From Notospermus geniculatus (taxonomy: Eukaryota > Nemertea > Pilidiophora > Heteronemertea > Lineidae), in the NCBI GenBank assembly GCA_002633025.1, contig NMRB01001680.1, positions 9,246 to 73,245 on the forward strand: a stretch of DNA of 64,000 bases, in the 5' to 3' direction. The notes beneath the pieces were generated by a model, which saw nothing but the letters and a program-made list of their open reading frames with translations, searched no databases and was not told the DNA's origin. Shown here piece after piece: positions 1 to 10,649 of the stretch. How positions within the stretch are numbered: the first letter of the stretch is position 1; every line of letters begins with the position of its first letter. The translations under genes were made by a program, and so were the position numbers.

Positions 1-870
1 GAACACCCAAGAAAACACCACACAGGATGACAGGGTGTTTCTTGGGTGGTTCCAGTGGTGTCCCAATGGTGACTCAGCGGTGTCCCAATGGGCAAAATGA
101 AACAGTCCCACCTCACAGACTCAGAGGTGTCCGTGTGTGGTGGGACATTATAGGGTGTCCGTTTGTGGTGGACATATGGTCTAATGGAGTGTTTGAAGGA
201 TTGAGAGAATATGTGCCCTTTGGAAGTATTCTTTCCCTTCCGAGGACACTAAGGAGAGTACCCCTTGTACCTCATAATAATGCCTGAAAACAGCGAAGTT
301 GTCAAGACTTGTAAAGATTATGACAGGTGAAGAGACTGCTCTGGAAGTGTATGTTTTACGTTTTAACATTAATTTGGTTTTTAGTCAAAATTATTAGCAC
401 CATATTCTCGCTCAAAATTGCAGATCAACTGTAACCAACATCAGAAATGATTACTGTCTATAGGGGCCAGAATCTTATAGACTTACAAAGCAGAATATTC
501 AAGTCCAGGATTTTTTATCAATGGAGAAAGATTTTTACAAGGCTTTCTCATTCTCACCTTTTGAATTATGATATCTTATGATTATTTTTTATTAAAACGT
601 TTTTAAACTTGCGAGGAAAGATGTTTTTCATATAATTTGGGAACATTTTGGAGTGCTNTGAGGTGTTACAGTCAGTGGTGTTCTGTGGTGGTCTCAGGTG
701 TCCTGTGGTGGCCCATTGCATCCACCATTGGATACCCCTGAACACCCTTGACACCACTTGTTCCACCACAGGACATGCATGGTCCCACCACAGCACACCC
801 CTAAATCACCATAGAACACCATTGGCACACCACATAAACACCCTAAAACACCTTTGAACACCTTTCATCC
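1..870. repeat. GGTGT/ACACC-rich repetitive DNA
   Basis: Short variants of GGTGTCC and GTGGTGG recur at 27-200 and again at 640-760, followed by their complements (CCACCACAGG, ACACC) at 760-860. This suggests a degenerate fold-back or minisatellite. ORFs here are by-products of the repeat. The 300 bp between the two blocks show nothing recognisable. Confidence 0.45.
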
Positions 871-2435
871 ACCTCAGACACATTTTTAGTAGGGATTCAC
901 ATATCAAATCTCGCCCCAGGAATTTTATGCTCATTCTAAGGCTGGAAACGAGGTTGATACCTTTTCGCCACCTGTGGCCACTTTTCGAACTGTCCGCCCA
1001 AGTTACAGATCTACGGCCTTGCATTTTCGCACGTTTCTGGGCCTTTCAACGCTCACAACTCGGGAATGACTTGACCGATTTGAATGAAACAAACGGCATT
1101 CGTTAGAGTAGGATGTTGTCTTTATTTTGAAAAACGAATGAGGAGAAAGCGTTGAATATTAAGGGAATTATTCACACTTAACCTCATCAAGGGTGAAATC
1201 ATACCTGTATGTTTATGGTGATTAGTTTATGATTCTATCACATCTGTCGTTACGTTACGCGCTGGTCTGTCACCGACATTGCAGTAAATCAGTTCACCCA
1301 AATCCTCTGCCACTTCGGATCTTTCAAACATCTTGGCCCGTATTCCAGAACCGACCTTAAGGGATAAGGAATTCCTCAACTCATAAAAGGAGGCCTTATC
1401 CTATTCCAGAACCGACCTTTATTTTACGCCATTCAGGTGAAGGGCTACCTAACAGATCAGCACAGGACTAACGGCGGTCTCAGAACTAAGTCTATTATGC
1501 GGCAGCCATAACAATACCTGTTGTTCGATTCAGGTGGAGTTCAGCGATTTTCGGTTAATAGATGATATCACTCCCAAAAGAGTGCAGCACCTCACGTCCC
1601 GCCCGTCATTTCATGATGTCTTGACGTGAGACGAAAAAGAATCAAACAAGCCTGGCGGCGACTGTGTTCACAAGGTGACCTCAGGGGTGGCACCCGGCCT
1701 CCCCAGGCTTAAATACACACTGATGATGTTGTATAGATAACAACCAGTGATTAACAGTCCTATCCACGGGAGAGACCAGTACCCTATAGTTAGCGCAATA
1801 ACAGTACACAATATAGAGATCTACTACCTGCGCACTGCTCACTGCCTGTTACAACAGTAGACTGCTTCATTCACTCACCGCGAATAAACTAATAGCCTTA
1901 TGCGCCGAATAGAGACCCCGTTGTAGAATAACCTCGAAATATGCATATATAATTCCACGTTGACCAACGTCAACTTCAGCCATTTCACCAACTCATCATA
2001 GAAAGGCAAAATTATTAGGAATTATATTTCGCCACCTTCTAAGGATTTTATCGTTCAGAAACCGATGTACCCTCTAAAATATCCCAGAAAAACCTGTAAA
2101 AAAATCACAGGATTCCTGTTCAAAAATCATCGCAGAAATAAAACAACAATAGTACAATATGACAGCATGCCAAATTTCAAGCCTGTTGCTCCTTCAAGAA
2201 CTGAGATGCAGCTGAGAATATTGCCAGACATACACAGACTTGCCAGACAGTGTTGAAAATAAGGGTCACCTTGTGAACCAATTGTTTCCCGACGTCATGA
2301 TCGCTGAAACAACTGATTCTTTTTTCGAGTCACGTCATGGCGTCAGATCAGGTGCTGCACCCTTTTGGAGTGATAGAGTCTGTTGCTTGATGATTTTTAC
2401 GAAATACCATTTTTACCTGATAGTAAACTTAAGGT
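871..2435. other. No gene recognised
   Basis: I see no convincing coding exon. The only structure is a short direct repeat containing CCAGAACCGACCT near 1344 and 1404, probably part of a small MITE. Confidence 0.4.
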
Positions 2436-2439
2436 GCTC

Positions 2440-2600
2440 CTCCACTTGTCAGTTTTTTCGCAGAAGCTGCCTCACAATGGGCAATTCACTAATGTTTATT
2501 TCGTTACGGCTTACGCTCAGAACAATGACACAAAGAACTGCTCGCAGTTGAGTTGCCCATTGTGAGCCAACTTCTGCGAGAAAACTGTCAAGTAAAAGGC
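2440..2600. mobile_element. MITE-like inverted repeat
   Basis: The segment near 2447-2488 (TTTTTTCGCAGAAG then CACAATGGGCAATTC) is complementary to 2544-2592 (TTGCCCATTGTGAG, CTTCTGCGAGAAAAC). The same type of inverted repeat recurs, diverged, at 52012-52165. Confidence 0.6.
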
Positions 2601-2605
2601 ATGTC

Positions 2606-2835
2606 ACACTGAAGTAGTTCTCAAAACGTCCTGCCCCGTCCTAAAAAATCGTAAAACGGGCTAGAACGTGTAACCCTTGGCCAAATAATGCCTCGATGTT
2701 CTGGAGCACCCTTCCCGTCCATGAAGTTCGTAAAAAGACTGTAAAAAGTTGCCACTACGTTCACTCCGTTCGCACACAGTTTGAGCCCGTTCGGCAAAAT
2801 TTTCAAGAACGTCCTGAGAACTAGCTCAGTGTGAT
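2606..2835. mobile_element. MITE-like element
   Basis: The ends TCACACTGAAGTAGTTCTCA (from 2606) and TGAGAACTAGCTCAGTGTGA (ending near 2834) are imperfect inverted repeats, continuing inward through AACGTCCTG on both sides. No coding content is seen. Confidence 0.55.
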
Positions 2836-2873
2836 GGGGGCATTAAGGAGCGCCTTAAGTTTATGTAAAGTCT

Positions 2874-3009
2874 AAGGGCTGATTCATACTCGCTTGCGGA
2901 CCGTCAGGCGCATGAAACTGATCGCAGGTTTCCACGACGTGAATGTGCACACGCAGTGAAATTGATCATAGTCGGCGCAAAATCCGGACGGAGTATGAAT
3001 CAGCCTTAA
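2874..3009. mobile_element. MITE, family M1 copy 1
   Basis: A 136-bp element with ends AAGGGCTGATTCATACTC and GAGTATGAATCAGCCTTAA. A second copy of the same family, in the opposite orientation and similar along its length, lies at 26248-26380. Confidence 0.75.
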
Positions 3010-3263
3010 CCCAATCTAGCCGTGGAGCCATGGAATGCGGAAGATGGAAATGTGACATGTATTTGCGGTTTTAATAATCTGCCAAAGCAGTCCGCATGAC
3101 TGGCGTCAATTTATGGAACATTGTATAATATATTGGGCATGTTGGGTGTGTTGTTGGTGTTCTCCAAACTTTACGGGTGATTAAAACTGTGCGGTCAACC
3201 ACCGCGTTAAGGTTCATTACTTTCGCATTCATTGCTCCACCGCCAGATTGGGTAAACTTTGGT

Positions 3264-3450
3264 AAAGGCCCGTTTCCACTGTAGCGGATTCTGCCGCGTC
3301 TTGCGGCGAGCGGAGCGGTTTTCACAGGCATTGGGATAATCAATAGGCCATTGTATTGTTAAACCATCGAAGGATTATCCAAAGCCCTGTGAAAACCGCA
3401 CCGCTCGCCGGAAACCGCCGCGGAATTTGCTATAGTGGAAACGGGCCTTT
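3264..3450. mobile_element. MITE with ~75-bp inverted arms
   Basis: The arms begin AAAGGCCCGTTTCCACT and end with its complement. They stay similar inward through GCGGTTTTCACAG. Nearly the whole element is arm, with a short spacer. Confidence 0.75.
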
Positions 3451-3721
3451 AGACTTTAATATGGTTATAATCCGGAACAGCGCAGACGGAAGCCAAGAGT
3501 GAGAATTTCGCCCCGAAGATGAAATTTTAGCGTCTAATTAAAAGTTACTTAACAACATTACTGCTAACCCCAATTCACATTTTTATATCAGAATGTACGG
3601 AGCAGGGTTTATACTTACAATGTAAGTAATAAATTTGGTTTAATAGATTACTTTTGGTCATAGAAAAGAAATTAATTTTTCAATTTGTAAGTGCATAATT
3701 TTGTGAATAAGCTCGAAATCC

Positions 3722-3957
3722 ACCTTTTTTTCTACGTACGTTGCGACTTGCTTTGCAACCATCATGCTACCTGCGATTGAGGACGATCGCAAGGAACTGA
3801 TACCGGTCGCCGACCGATTGCCCGCGACTGAAATTGACCACATCTTTGCCATTGGTGGAAATCACGTCTAGCGAGTCCACTTGTACAACGGCAATCGAGT
3901 GCCCAGTTGCAACGCAACCCAGTTGCAAAGCAAGTCGCAAAGCAAAACCTGGTTGAA
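3722..3957. mobile_element. MITE, family M2 copy 1
   Basis: Contains TTGCGACTTGCTTTGCAAC, a core GATCGCAAGGAACTGATACC, and an inverted end GCAAAGCAAGTCGCAAAGCA. A second copy with the same core lies at 37093-37266. Confidence 0.65.
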
Positions 3958-5152
3958 AATCAATGGTGGCTTCCTAGCTTTAGGTATCCCTTCACCTTCA
4001 CCTTAGTGAGAATATATTGGTCGTAAATGATGTACATAACATACCGATACAAAAAATACAGTCATGACTTATGTTCTGAATTTTTCTCAGAAGTACAAAA
4101 AAATTAACGACAATGTTATGACGTCACCATATTGCCATGGAACAAAGTAGGAAATATACTGAGGAATCAGGTTGAATTCTGGGAGATCGATTTTTCTCTG
4201 GTCATCGAGCCGATGCCGTTGACTTTCGGCAACACTGACTGAACTTTCCGCGTCAGTCTGGCCTGAATGACTACACACCCAACTGGCATGTCTGGCGCAT
4301 CTTCACACGAAGAATGGATTCATCTCTCACGTGACAAAAATTATAATCATCAATATCCATCGAAGACACAACAAAGTTTAAAGCGGGGAACCCAAAATGC
4401 ACGCAAATCAATATTTCTGTTCCTTAATTCTAATATTTATTGTGGTAAAACCTGCTGTGAACCGGATATATCGCAATATGGGGCACGAACGGTATGAAGA
4501 TGGGTTATTCGAGAATTCGTGCAAAACAAGGTCATTGCTCGACTGTCCCCTCAGTTTGCACAGGACTAGTCTGTTTCTTTATTTACAGAAAACACGAATG
4601 TGTTATCTACGTAAAAAAAGACTAGGTTTTATCAGTAATTTGAAATTTGTAAAGCTTTCAGAAATAGGAGGAAAGTTAATGGTCATCAAGGTAAGATATC
4701 GTCATACATGTGAGTCACTTAGTGACTCACATGGTCAGATGACCCACGACAAGAAGTTTCGGTCCGATTCGACTCTCAGCTTGGCCACCAGGTGGCAGAA
4801 ACCAAAAACACAAAAAGTGCAATAATTCCTGAACTAATGGCTAGATCATCTCCAAATTTTTATCATAGGTGTAGCCAATGTGTTTTTACCATAGACCTAT
4901 GGCTCTTAAACGTCACTCTAGCAAATTGCAATCCACGAAATATCGTGGTCACTTTTAAATAATTTTCCCCTCCGATTGAACCATTGCCATTGGAATTGTT
5001 GACAAATGTGAAAAGGTACCAAAAATAATTTAGTTTTTAATTTTTTTCCGCCCTCCTCAAAAAAAAACCTCGAGAAACAAGGAATAAAAAGTCTGGCCTT
5101 AAGACCAGTGTAGCTAAAAATAGATTTAATTTGAACGTGCTAGAGCGGTAAC
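3958..5152. other. No gene recognised; one palindrome
   Basis: No supported exon. A 26-bp palindrome-like hairpin with arms CATGTGAGTCAC and GTGACTCACATG lies near 4708-4733. Confidence 0.4.
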
Positions 5153-6250
5153 ATGGTCAATGGAGAGACGGACCAACGGCAGGACGTCGCGGGGACGACA
5201 ATACCATTCCGGCCGAGTGGTAAAAACCCTGAACTAACAAGTATTCAATTTACATTTCAGAGGGGGAATGTCGGTGAATATGTCCTGCAGGGGATTTTTA
5301 TCCATTTCTCAACGTACAAGTGCGTAGTTCGTGCTTCAAGTGAAGAAGCATTCCTGATTCATGACAAACTTTTAAAGGGCAGGAAAAACAAACCAACTAA
5401 AGTGAAGTTTCACGCATTTTTCTTTTACGCTAAAACGTTTCCTCCATTTAGAAGCAAGTACCTAACCACTCTTCTCATTCTTAACAGCCGACCTATGTCC
5501 ACAGCGTTTGGAATGAATTTCCTGTACGTTGAAATTGGCAAAATGTGTGATTTGCTTGTGGTAAAACATTTGATATTGGGAATTGAAACAAGAATTGTAA
5601 TTACCACAGATTCTTGTTTGCGTAAAGATATTCGTTTCCTTAGTCTTTTCGGGACCACGATTTCGAAAGACGAAATGATAGCTGTGGTGGGGTTGTACTG
5701 CCCTTATAGCCGTACGGACCACTTGTTATTAGTCAGGTTACGCTCGAACTGCGGAAATGGGAGCTCCTCGGTCTATATGAAGGAAAAAAGAGAAATGGTG
5801 AATTTCCCTTGGAGCACGCCAAAAAATTTTTTGATGTATGGAGTACTGTTTAAAAGGATAGACGTCGTAATGGTGTACTCGTATCTGCACAAATATAAGA
5901 CTCAAGGCTATATCTACAGGAGGAATGAAAGCTACAAAACCCGTCATGAAATTCGTCTCTTCGGTGATAGCCCATATTGGAGAAAGGCTGTTCACCAATT
6001 GTTTAATGAAGTTGCCAATGATCGAATTGTTCTTATTGCTAAGGATGCCAACAGGAAGTACTTCTTGGTAAGTTTGCCCCGTCCACTTCGTCGAAAAAAG
6101 GACAACTATGTGACTAAATTACACAAATTCAACAAGTGCCCAAGCTACATAGCATTCAGTCAAAATGGCTTTATCTTTACGTCTTCAATTTCCGGGAAAA
6201 GTAAAAATAAAATGAAATTTAAATTACGTTCCTACCAACTTGTTACGTAA
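5153..6250 (+). CDS. Unrecognised 365-codon single-exon ORF
   Basis: An uninterrupted ATG-to-stop reading frame far longer than expected by chance in this composition, so it is probably a gene or a recent remnant. I recognise no domain. The product is basic, rich in Lys, Arg, Phe and Tyr, with scattered hydrophobic beta-like stretches and no obvious signal peptide, transmembrane segment or zinc motif. A TTTACATTTCAG at 5251-5262 looks like a splice acceptor and a GTAAAA at 5219 could be a donor. This would remove only 45 bp and keep the frame, so the first 20 to 40 codons are uncertain. There is no visible host neighbour. It could be a transposon ORF or an orphan gene. Confidence 0.45.
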   Translation: MVNGETDQRQDVAGTTIPFRPSGKNPELTSIQFTFQRGNVGEYVLQGIFIHFSTYKCVVRASSEEAFLIHDKLLKGRKNKPTKVKFHAFFFYAKTFPPFRSKYLTTLLILNSRPMSTAFGMNFLYVEIGKMCDLLVVKHLILGIETRIVITTDSCLRKDIRFLSLFGTTISKDEMIAVVGLYCPYSRTDHLLLVRLRSNCGNGSSSVYMKEKREMVNFPWSTPKNFLMYGVLFKRIDVVMVYSYLHKYKTQGYIYRRNESYKTRHEIRLFGDSPYWRKAVHQLFNEVANDRIVLIAKDANRKYFLVSLPRPLRRKKDNYVTKLHKFNKCPSYIAFSQNGFIFTSSISGKSKNKMKFKLRSYQLVT

Positions 6251-7227
6251 CAACCATGGGCCTGAATTTGCAAGATACAACAGCCGCGCAATAAAATACC
6301 CTTATTTTCAACACTGTCTGACAAAGTTTCTGAACGATTAAAAATCCCAGAAGATGGCGAAAGATGATTTTCTCTTCTATACCTAAATCATTACATGTAA
6401 TTCGTGTTACATATGCCTTTTGTTGATGAGCTTGTGAAATGGCAAATTCGACGGTAATTTGGAAATGCATAAGCCAGTTTGGACAATATTTTCTGATTGG
6501 GTTTACATGTAGCGCGTATGGTCTTCAGTTACATGTGGCGTGGGTGAATAAAACGATGTTATCGTAGTGCTGAGTAAATCGCCGTATGTAATTGCACTAT
6601 GCTTAACCTCACGTACTCTCTCCCGCGGATAGGACTGTTAAATCCCTGGTTGTTGTGTATACGCCATCATGTGTGTTTAATATGTGACAGTAGGCTACAC
6701 GGGTGCTGAAGCCTAGGGGAATGAGGCCGAGTGCCACCTCTAACCGACATGATTTTGTCTGTATACATTTAGCAACACATTCAGACTTCGCACAGTAAAT
6801 GATTTTAGGCCCAAACAACCGAGCAGCCACTTGTCGAATATGAAACCCCTCCATGTATAAGCTGTTTGACTATAGAAACCATCACCAGATATCAGAATAT
6901 GACATATCTTTTGTTCCTACGACAGTGTTTTCCAAAAACCCCTGTAAAAGTGAAATCGACTGCAAAATGTCCTGAAAATGGAAACTACGGGAACGAATTT
7001 GTCATATAGCCTACTTTGTACATACATAAATGTACAGGAAAATGTACATGAATTTGAAAAACACATGTTTCACAAAAAAATTCCCAACAAATTTTCTTCC
7101 GGTTTTCATATATATATTCTAGGCTATGTTCTTGAGTACATCTCATTGGTTTCCTGCCATTAGAATTTTTTCTGACTTCTTTATGGTTAAAACCCACTGT
7201 ATGCTGTCAACTGTAGCCTACTGTAGC
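6251..7227. other. No gene recognised
   Basis: Neither strand has a convincing exon or repeat that I can delimit. Confidence 0.35.
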
Positions 7228-7938
7228 CGAATGGGTCAATGTCGTCCTGGGTATACCTTATGTTTACCCAGGATCATCCTGGGTAATCCTTTTCTTTACC
7301 CAGGACGGCCCTGGGTAATCATAAGGATCCTTAACTTTACCCAGGTTGGAGTTCCCGAGTGGTGTAGTGAGGTTGATATTCAGCGTAAATCATGAAATGA
7401 AGGGTGGCCTCGAACTATGCCTATAGCTCCTAAGTCCTTGAGAATTTACTATTGGTCCCTTTTGAAAAGGTGTAGGGATTAATTGGTCTTTTCTCCCTAT
7501 TTCACACCCCGGAGCAGGTATAGCGGTAATTTTCAGCCCTTTCGAGTTATGATCGTACTGCATGTTCTGCAAAAAGTAAATTCATGAAAATGACGAAATG
7601 CAGACGGATCATACATGTTCTACCTAGGCCTATAGCTCCTACGTCCTTGAGAATTTACTATCGGTCCCATTTGAAAAGTTGTAGGGATTGGTCTTGTCTT
7701 CCTATTGCAAACCCCGGAGGAGGTATAGCGGTAATTTTCGGCCCTTTTTAACAATGATCCTACTGCATGTTCTCTGCCGAAAGAGACGCACATACAGCAT
7801 GATTCGGCGGGAACTCCCAAGCTGGGTAAAGTTAAGGATCCTTATGTTTACCCAGGGCCGTCCTGGGTAAAGAAAAGGATTACCCAGGATGATCCTGGGT
7901 AAACATAAGGTATACCCAGGACGACATTGACCCATTTG
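7228..7938. mobile_element. Fold-back element with ~115-bp inverted arms and internal duplication
   Basis: The left arm (about 7228-7344) and right arm (about 7826-7938) are inverted copies. Each contains small palindromes such as TACCCAGGATCATCCTGGGT. Between them lie two direct copies of a ~160-bp unit (about 7400-7563 and 7621-7778) sharing TATAGCTCCTA and GGTATAGCGGTAATTTTC. There is no coding capacity. Confidence 0.8.
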
Positions 7939-8267
7939 GCCCTACTGTATGACAGCAGTTATATTGCTGTCTGACAGCAATAAGTGACTACCTGACAGCA
8001 AACTTTCGATAGGAAACTGTCACGTGGAGAGGCGCCTTAAAGACTTATTTCCTGCAACACTCTTTCGAAGAATGGCTCGTTTGAAGATGATTTTTTTTCG
8101 ATCGGCAGAGGAAGTGATCGAGATTCGTGCGCTTGCCAGAAATCTACTTGAAGGACAACGACTGTGGCTCTTGACGGTGGCTGTTTCTTAAAGCACCACT
8201 GTATGCATTAGGTTTTCTACATGTGTCTCCTAGTGGCCGACGTAAATTTTGACCTTCAGCAAAAATA

Positions 8268-8841
8268 CTGTATAATATGACTTATCCGGCCACCACGGCC
8301 AACCTGCGAACCACGCGAATTATTGATTATACACGACCCAGGCCGAGTTATGAAAGGCCTAGTCAGGGTTACATGTTCAATGGAAATCGTCTTACGCCTG
8401 GTGAGCATCGTAATGGATATCCCGCGGTGAGGGTCAGTTTCACTTTTGTCAAAAAGAATTGACCAGTACGATTTGTAAATGATGTCAATTTAACAACCTA
8501 GGCCTATTGTGGAATAAAACTGCGGTCTGCCGTTGACATAAGGGGCACAGTCCGCGTGAGTTACTGCGAAACTAATGTGTTAGGCCAGCCCTGTATACCA
8601 CGATATATAAATACACACAGCACACCTGGATGACCTAATTTCTGTCCGCAGTGAAGTACACCTGACTGCGGACAAGATTTTGCAGTAGCTCATGCGGTGT
8701 GTGTCCCTAATGAAAAGAAACTCACAAGTGATGTGTAACCTAACTAGGCCTTTCATAACTTCGCCTGGATCGTGTATAGTCAATAATTCCCGTGGTTCGC
8801 AAGTTGGACGCGGTGGCCGGATATCAAGTCATATTATACAG
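8268..8841. mobile_element. Non-autonomous TA-flanked DNA transposon
   Basis: The termini CTGTATAATATGACTT and its complement begin long (>100 bp) imperfect inverted arms, reaching about 8380 on the left and back to about 8730 on the right. The dinucleotide TA flanks both ends (8266-8267 and 8842-8843), as in Tc1/mariner-type insertions. There is no transposase. Confidence 0.75.
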
Positions 8842-8999
8842 TAGATAAGAGAGGACTATCTTATCTTATCTGCTAGGCCTAGGCCTATGCGCAGGCCTAG
8901 TTCATAAGTGCGATCAACTGACCTAACTGCCAACTGGTTTAGACATCGACATGATGCATGTGCATGTAACATTTCACTGAATCTCTTGTCACTTTTATT

Positions 9000-9046
9000 A
9001 TGGTTTCCGATCTCAAGATCGGAAACCATATTGTGTTTGGTCGTGG

Positions 9047-9085
<39 letters not shown>

Positions 9086-9105
9086 GTGTCTGTCTGTTTA
9101 GTCTG
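9000..9105. repeat. Hairpin and (TCTG)n microsatellite
   Basis: The inverted pair TGGTTTCCGATCT / AGATCGGAAACCA has a two-base loop near 9001-9029. It is followed by a TCTG repeat at about 9049-9098. Confidence 0.85.
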
Positions 9106-9264
9106 TCACACTTGTAGCTTTGTTCCTGCAAGAGCTACAGACCTGGAAATGTGAAATACCCCCAGGTTTCATGACCTGAGCTACAAGATGGAATGAAAAT
9201 TTCCAGTCTCCGATACCTGGTTCATGGTGAAATTGATATATCAAAAGTTGAGATATTGTCTGTC

Positions 9265-9400
9265 AGTATTAGTAAAATGAAGGGATGTAGACGGAAGAGC
9301 ATTCTTCACTGCAACAGCGAAAACACCAAAAAATCACCATTTTTCCTTGAAAAAAAAGTGCCAAAAAAGTACTAAATGTGGCACTTGTCAACTTAAAAAC
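9265..9400 (+). repeat. Polinton terminal repeat, left end
   Basis: From AGTATTAGTAAAATGAAGGG onward about 100 bp matches, inverted, the segment ending at 54571. Polinton termini classically begin with AG. The flanking sequences of the two copies diverge immediately outside the AG, which fixes the boundary. Confidence 0.7.
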
Positions 9401-9419
9401 GCAAATTTTTACGTTTTAA

Positions 9420-9566
9420 ATGGTCGTGCCGGAAGTTTACTGTGTTAAATGCAAAAAATTCACCACGAATAAGGGTAAAGCAATTATTCACAAATTAGCC
9501 GGTGGTAAAAAATATTTGATAGTTAAGTGCGCTATATGCGGGAGTAAGAAAGCAAAGTTTATTTAG
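9420..9566 (+). CDS. Small zinc-ribbon protein (Polinton)
   Basis: A 48-residue ORF too short for routine gene calling. It has two CxxC pairs, CVKC near residue 8 and CAIC near residue 37, separated by a Lys/Gly-rich stretch. This is the layout of the DUF5679-like zinc ribbons found in many DNA viruses. Its start has the TAAATG context shared by the other genes of this element, and its stop lies 7 bp before the integrase start. It may bind nucleic acid. Its function is unknown. Confidence 0.65.
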   Translation: MVVPEVYCVKCKKFTTNKGKAIIHKLAGGKKYLIVKCAICGSKKAKFI

Positions 9567-9573
9567 TAAATAA

Positions 9574-10633
9574 ATGGATAAGGAGCAATATCTCAGAGAA
9601 TTGTATTTTAATCCTAAAAGTTCAGTTGCTTACTCAAACATTGCTCAAATTTGGAAGAAGGTTAAGGAGGAAGCAGAAGGTATAAAATACAAAGAATTAA
9701 AAGAGTTTCTTGAGAATTTACCAACTTATCAGTTACATAAACCGATTACTACAAAATTCCTTTACAGAAAAACTATGGTTTCTTACATTGATCAACAATG
9801 GCAAGCAGATTTAGTTGATATGCATTCTAGATCTGAAAAAGGTTATAATTACATTCTAACAGTGATAGATTTGTTCAGCAGATATGCTTGGGCTTTACCA
9901 TTAAAAAGCAAGAGAGGTGAAGAGGTAAGAGAATTGTTTGAAGATATTTTCACGGAAGCTGCACCAGGAAAAATACAATTTGATGATGGTAAAGAATTTT
10001 ACAACAAACATTTAAAAGACCTTTTAGAGAAAAATGATATAGAATGGTTCTCCTCATTTTCTGATAAAAAAGCAGCAGTTGTTGAAAGATTTAATAGAAC
10101 TTTGAAAACCAGAATGTGGAAATATTTTACTGCAAAGGAAACAGATAAATGGGTAGATATTTTACCAGATTTAGTGGCTGGGTACAACAGGGCATTTCAC
10201 TCTTCAATTGGAATGAAACCTATAGAAGCTAGAAAAGAGGCGAACGAAGGTATAGTTTGGTTTAATCTTTATGGTGCATTTTTTATGCATGATTTCGGTT
10301 TACCTAAATTTAAGATTGGCGATAGTGTAAGAATTACTAAATACAAAACTATTTTTGCAAAAGGTTATCTTCCTAACTTTACTGAAGAAGTTTTCAAAAT
10401 CAAACAGATTATTTACTCAACTTGAAGATTATCAAGGTGAAATCATTGATGGTTACTTTTACCAAGAAGAACTAAGTTATGTCCCAAATCCTAAACAATT
10501 AGAGTACAAAATAGAGAAAATTTTAAGGTACAAAACAATTAAAGGGAAAAAATATGGATTAGTAAAATGGAAAGGTTACAGCGATAAATTTAATGAATGG
10601 TTACCAGTTTCTGATATAAAGATAATTAAATAA
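9574..10633 (+). pseudogene. Polinton retroviral-type integrase with chromodomain (frameshifted)
   Basis: The first frame (9574-10425) holds the DDE core of a c-integrase: Asp in QADLVDMHS (~9800), Asp in FDDGKEF (~9980), and Glu in VVERFNRTLK (~10083). The second frame (open 10355-10633) holds a C-terminal chromodomain with EKILRYK, VKWKGY and NEWLP. One frameshift in about 10390-10425 separates them. The enzyme would insert the element and the chromodomain could guide it to modified histones. The start lies in TAAATAAATG. Because of the frameshift, no full-length product is expected. Confidence 0.9.
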
Positions 10634-10649
10634 ATTTTTTACTATATAA

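Noticed and set aside
27-1024. Short ORFs in the GGTGT-rich block
   Set aside because: They follow the repeat in all frames and encode no domain.
9000-9030. Sequencing adapter remnant (AGATCGGAA)
   Set aside because: It is one arm of a perfect local hairpin and lacks the rest of the adapter.
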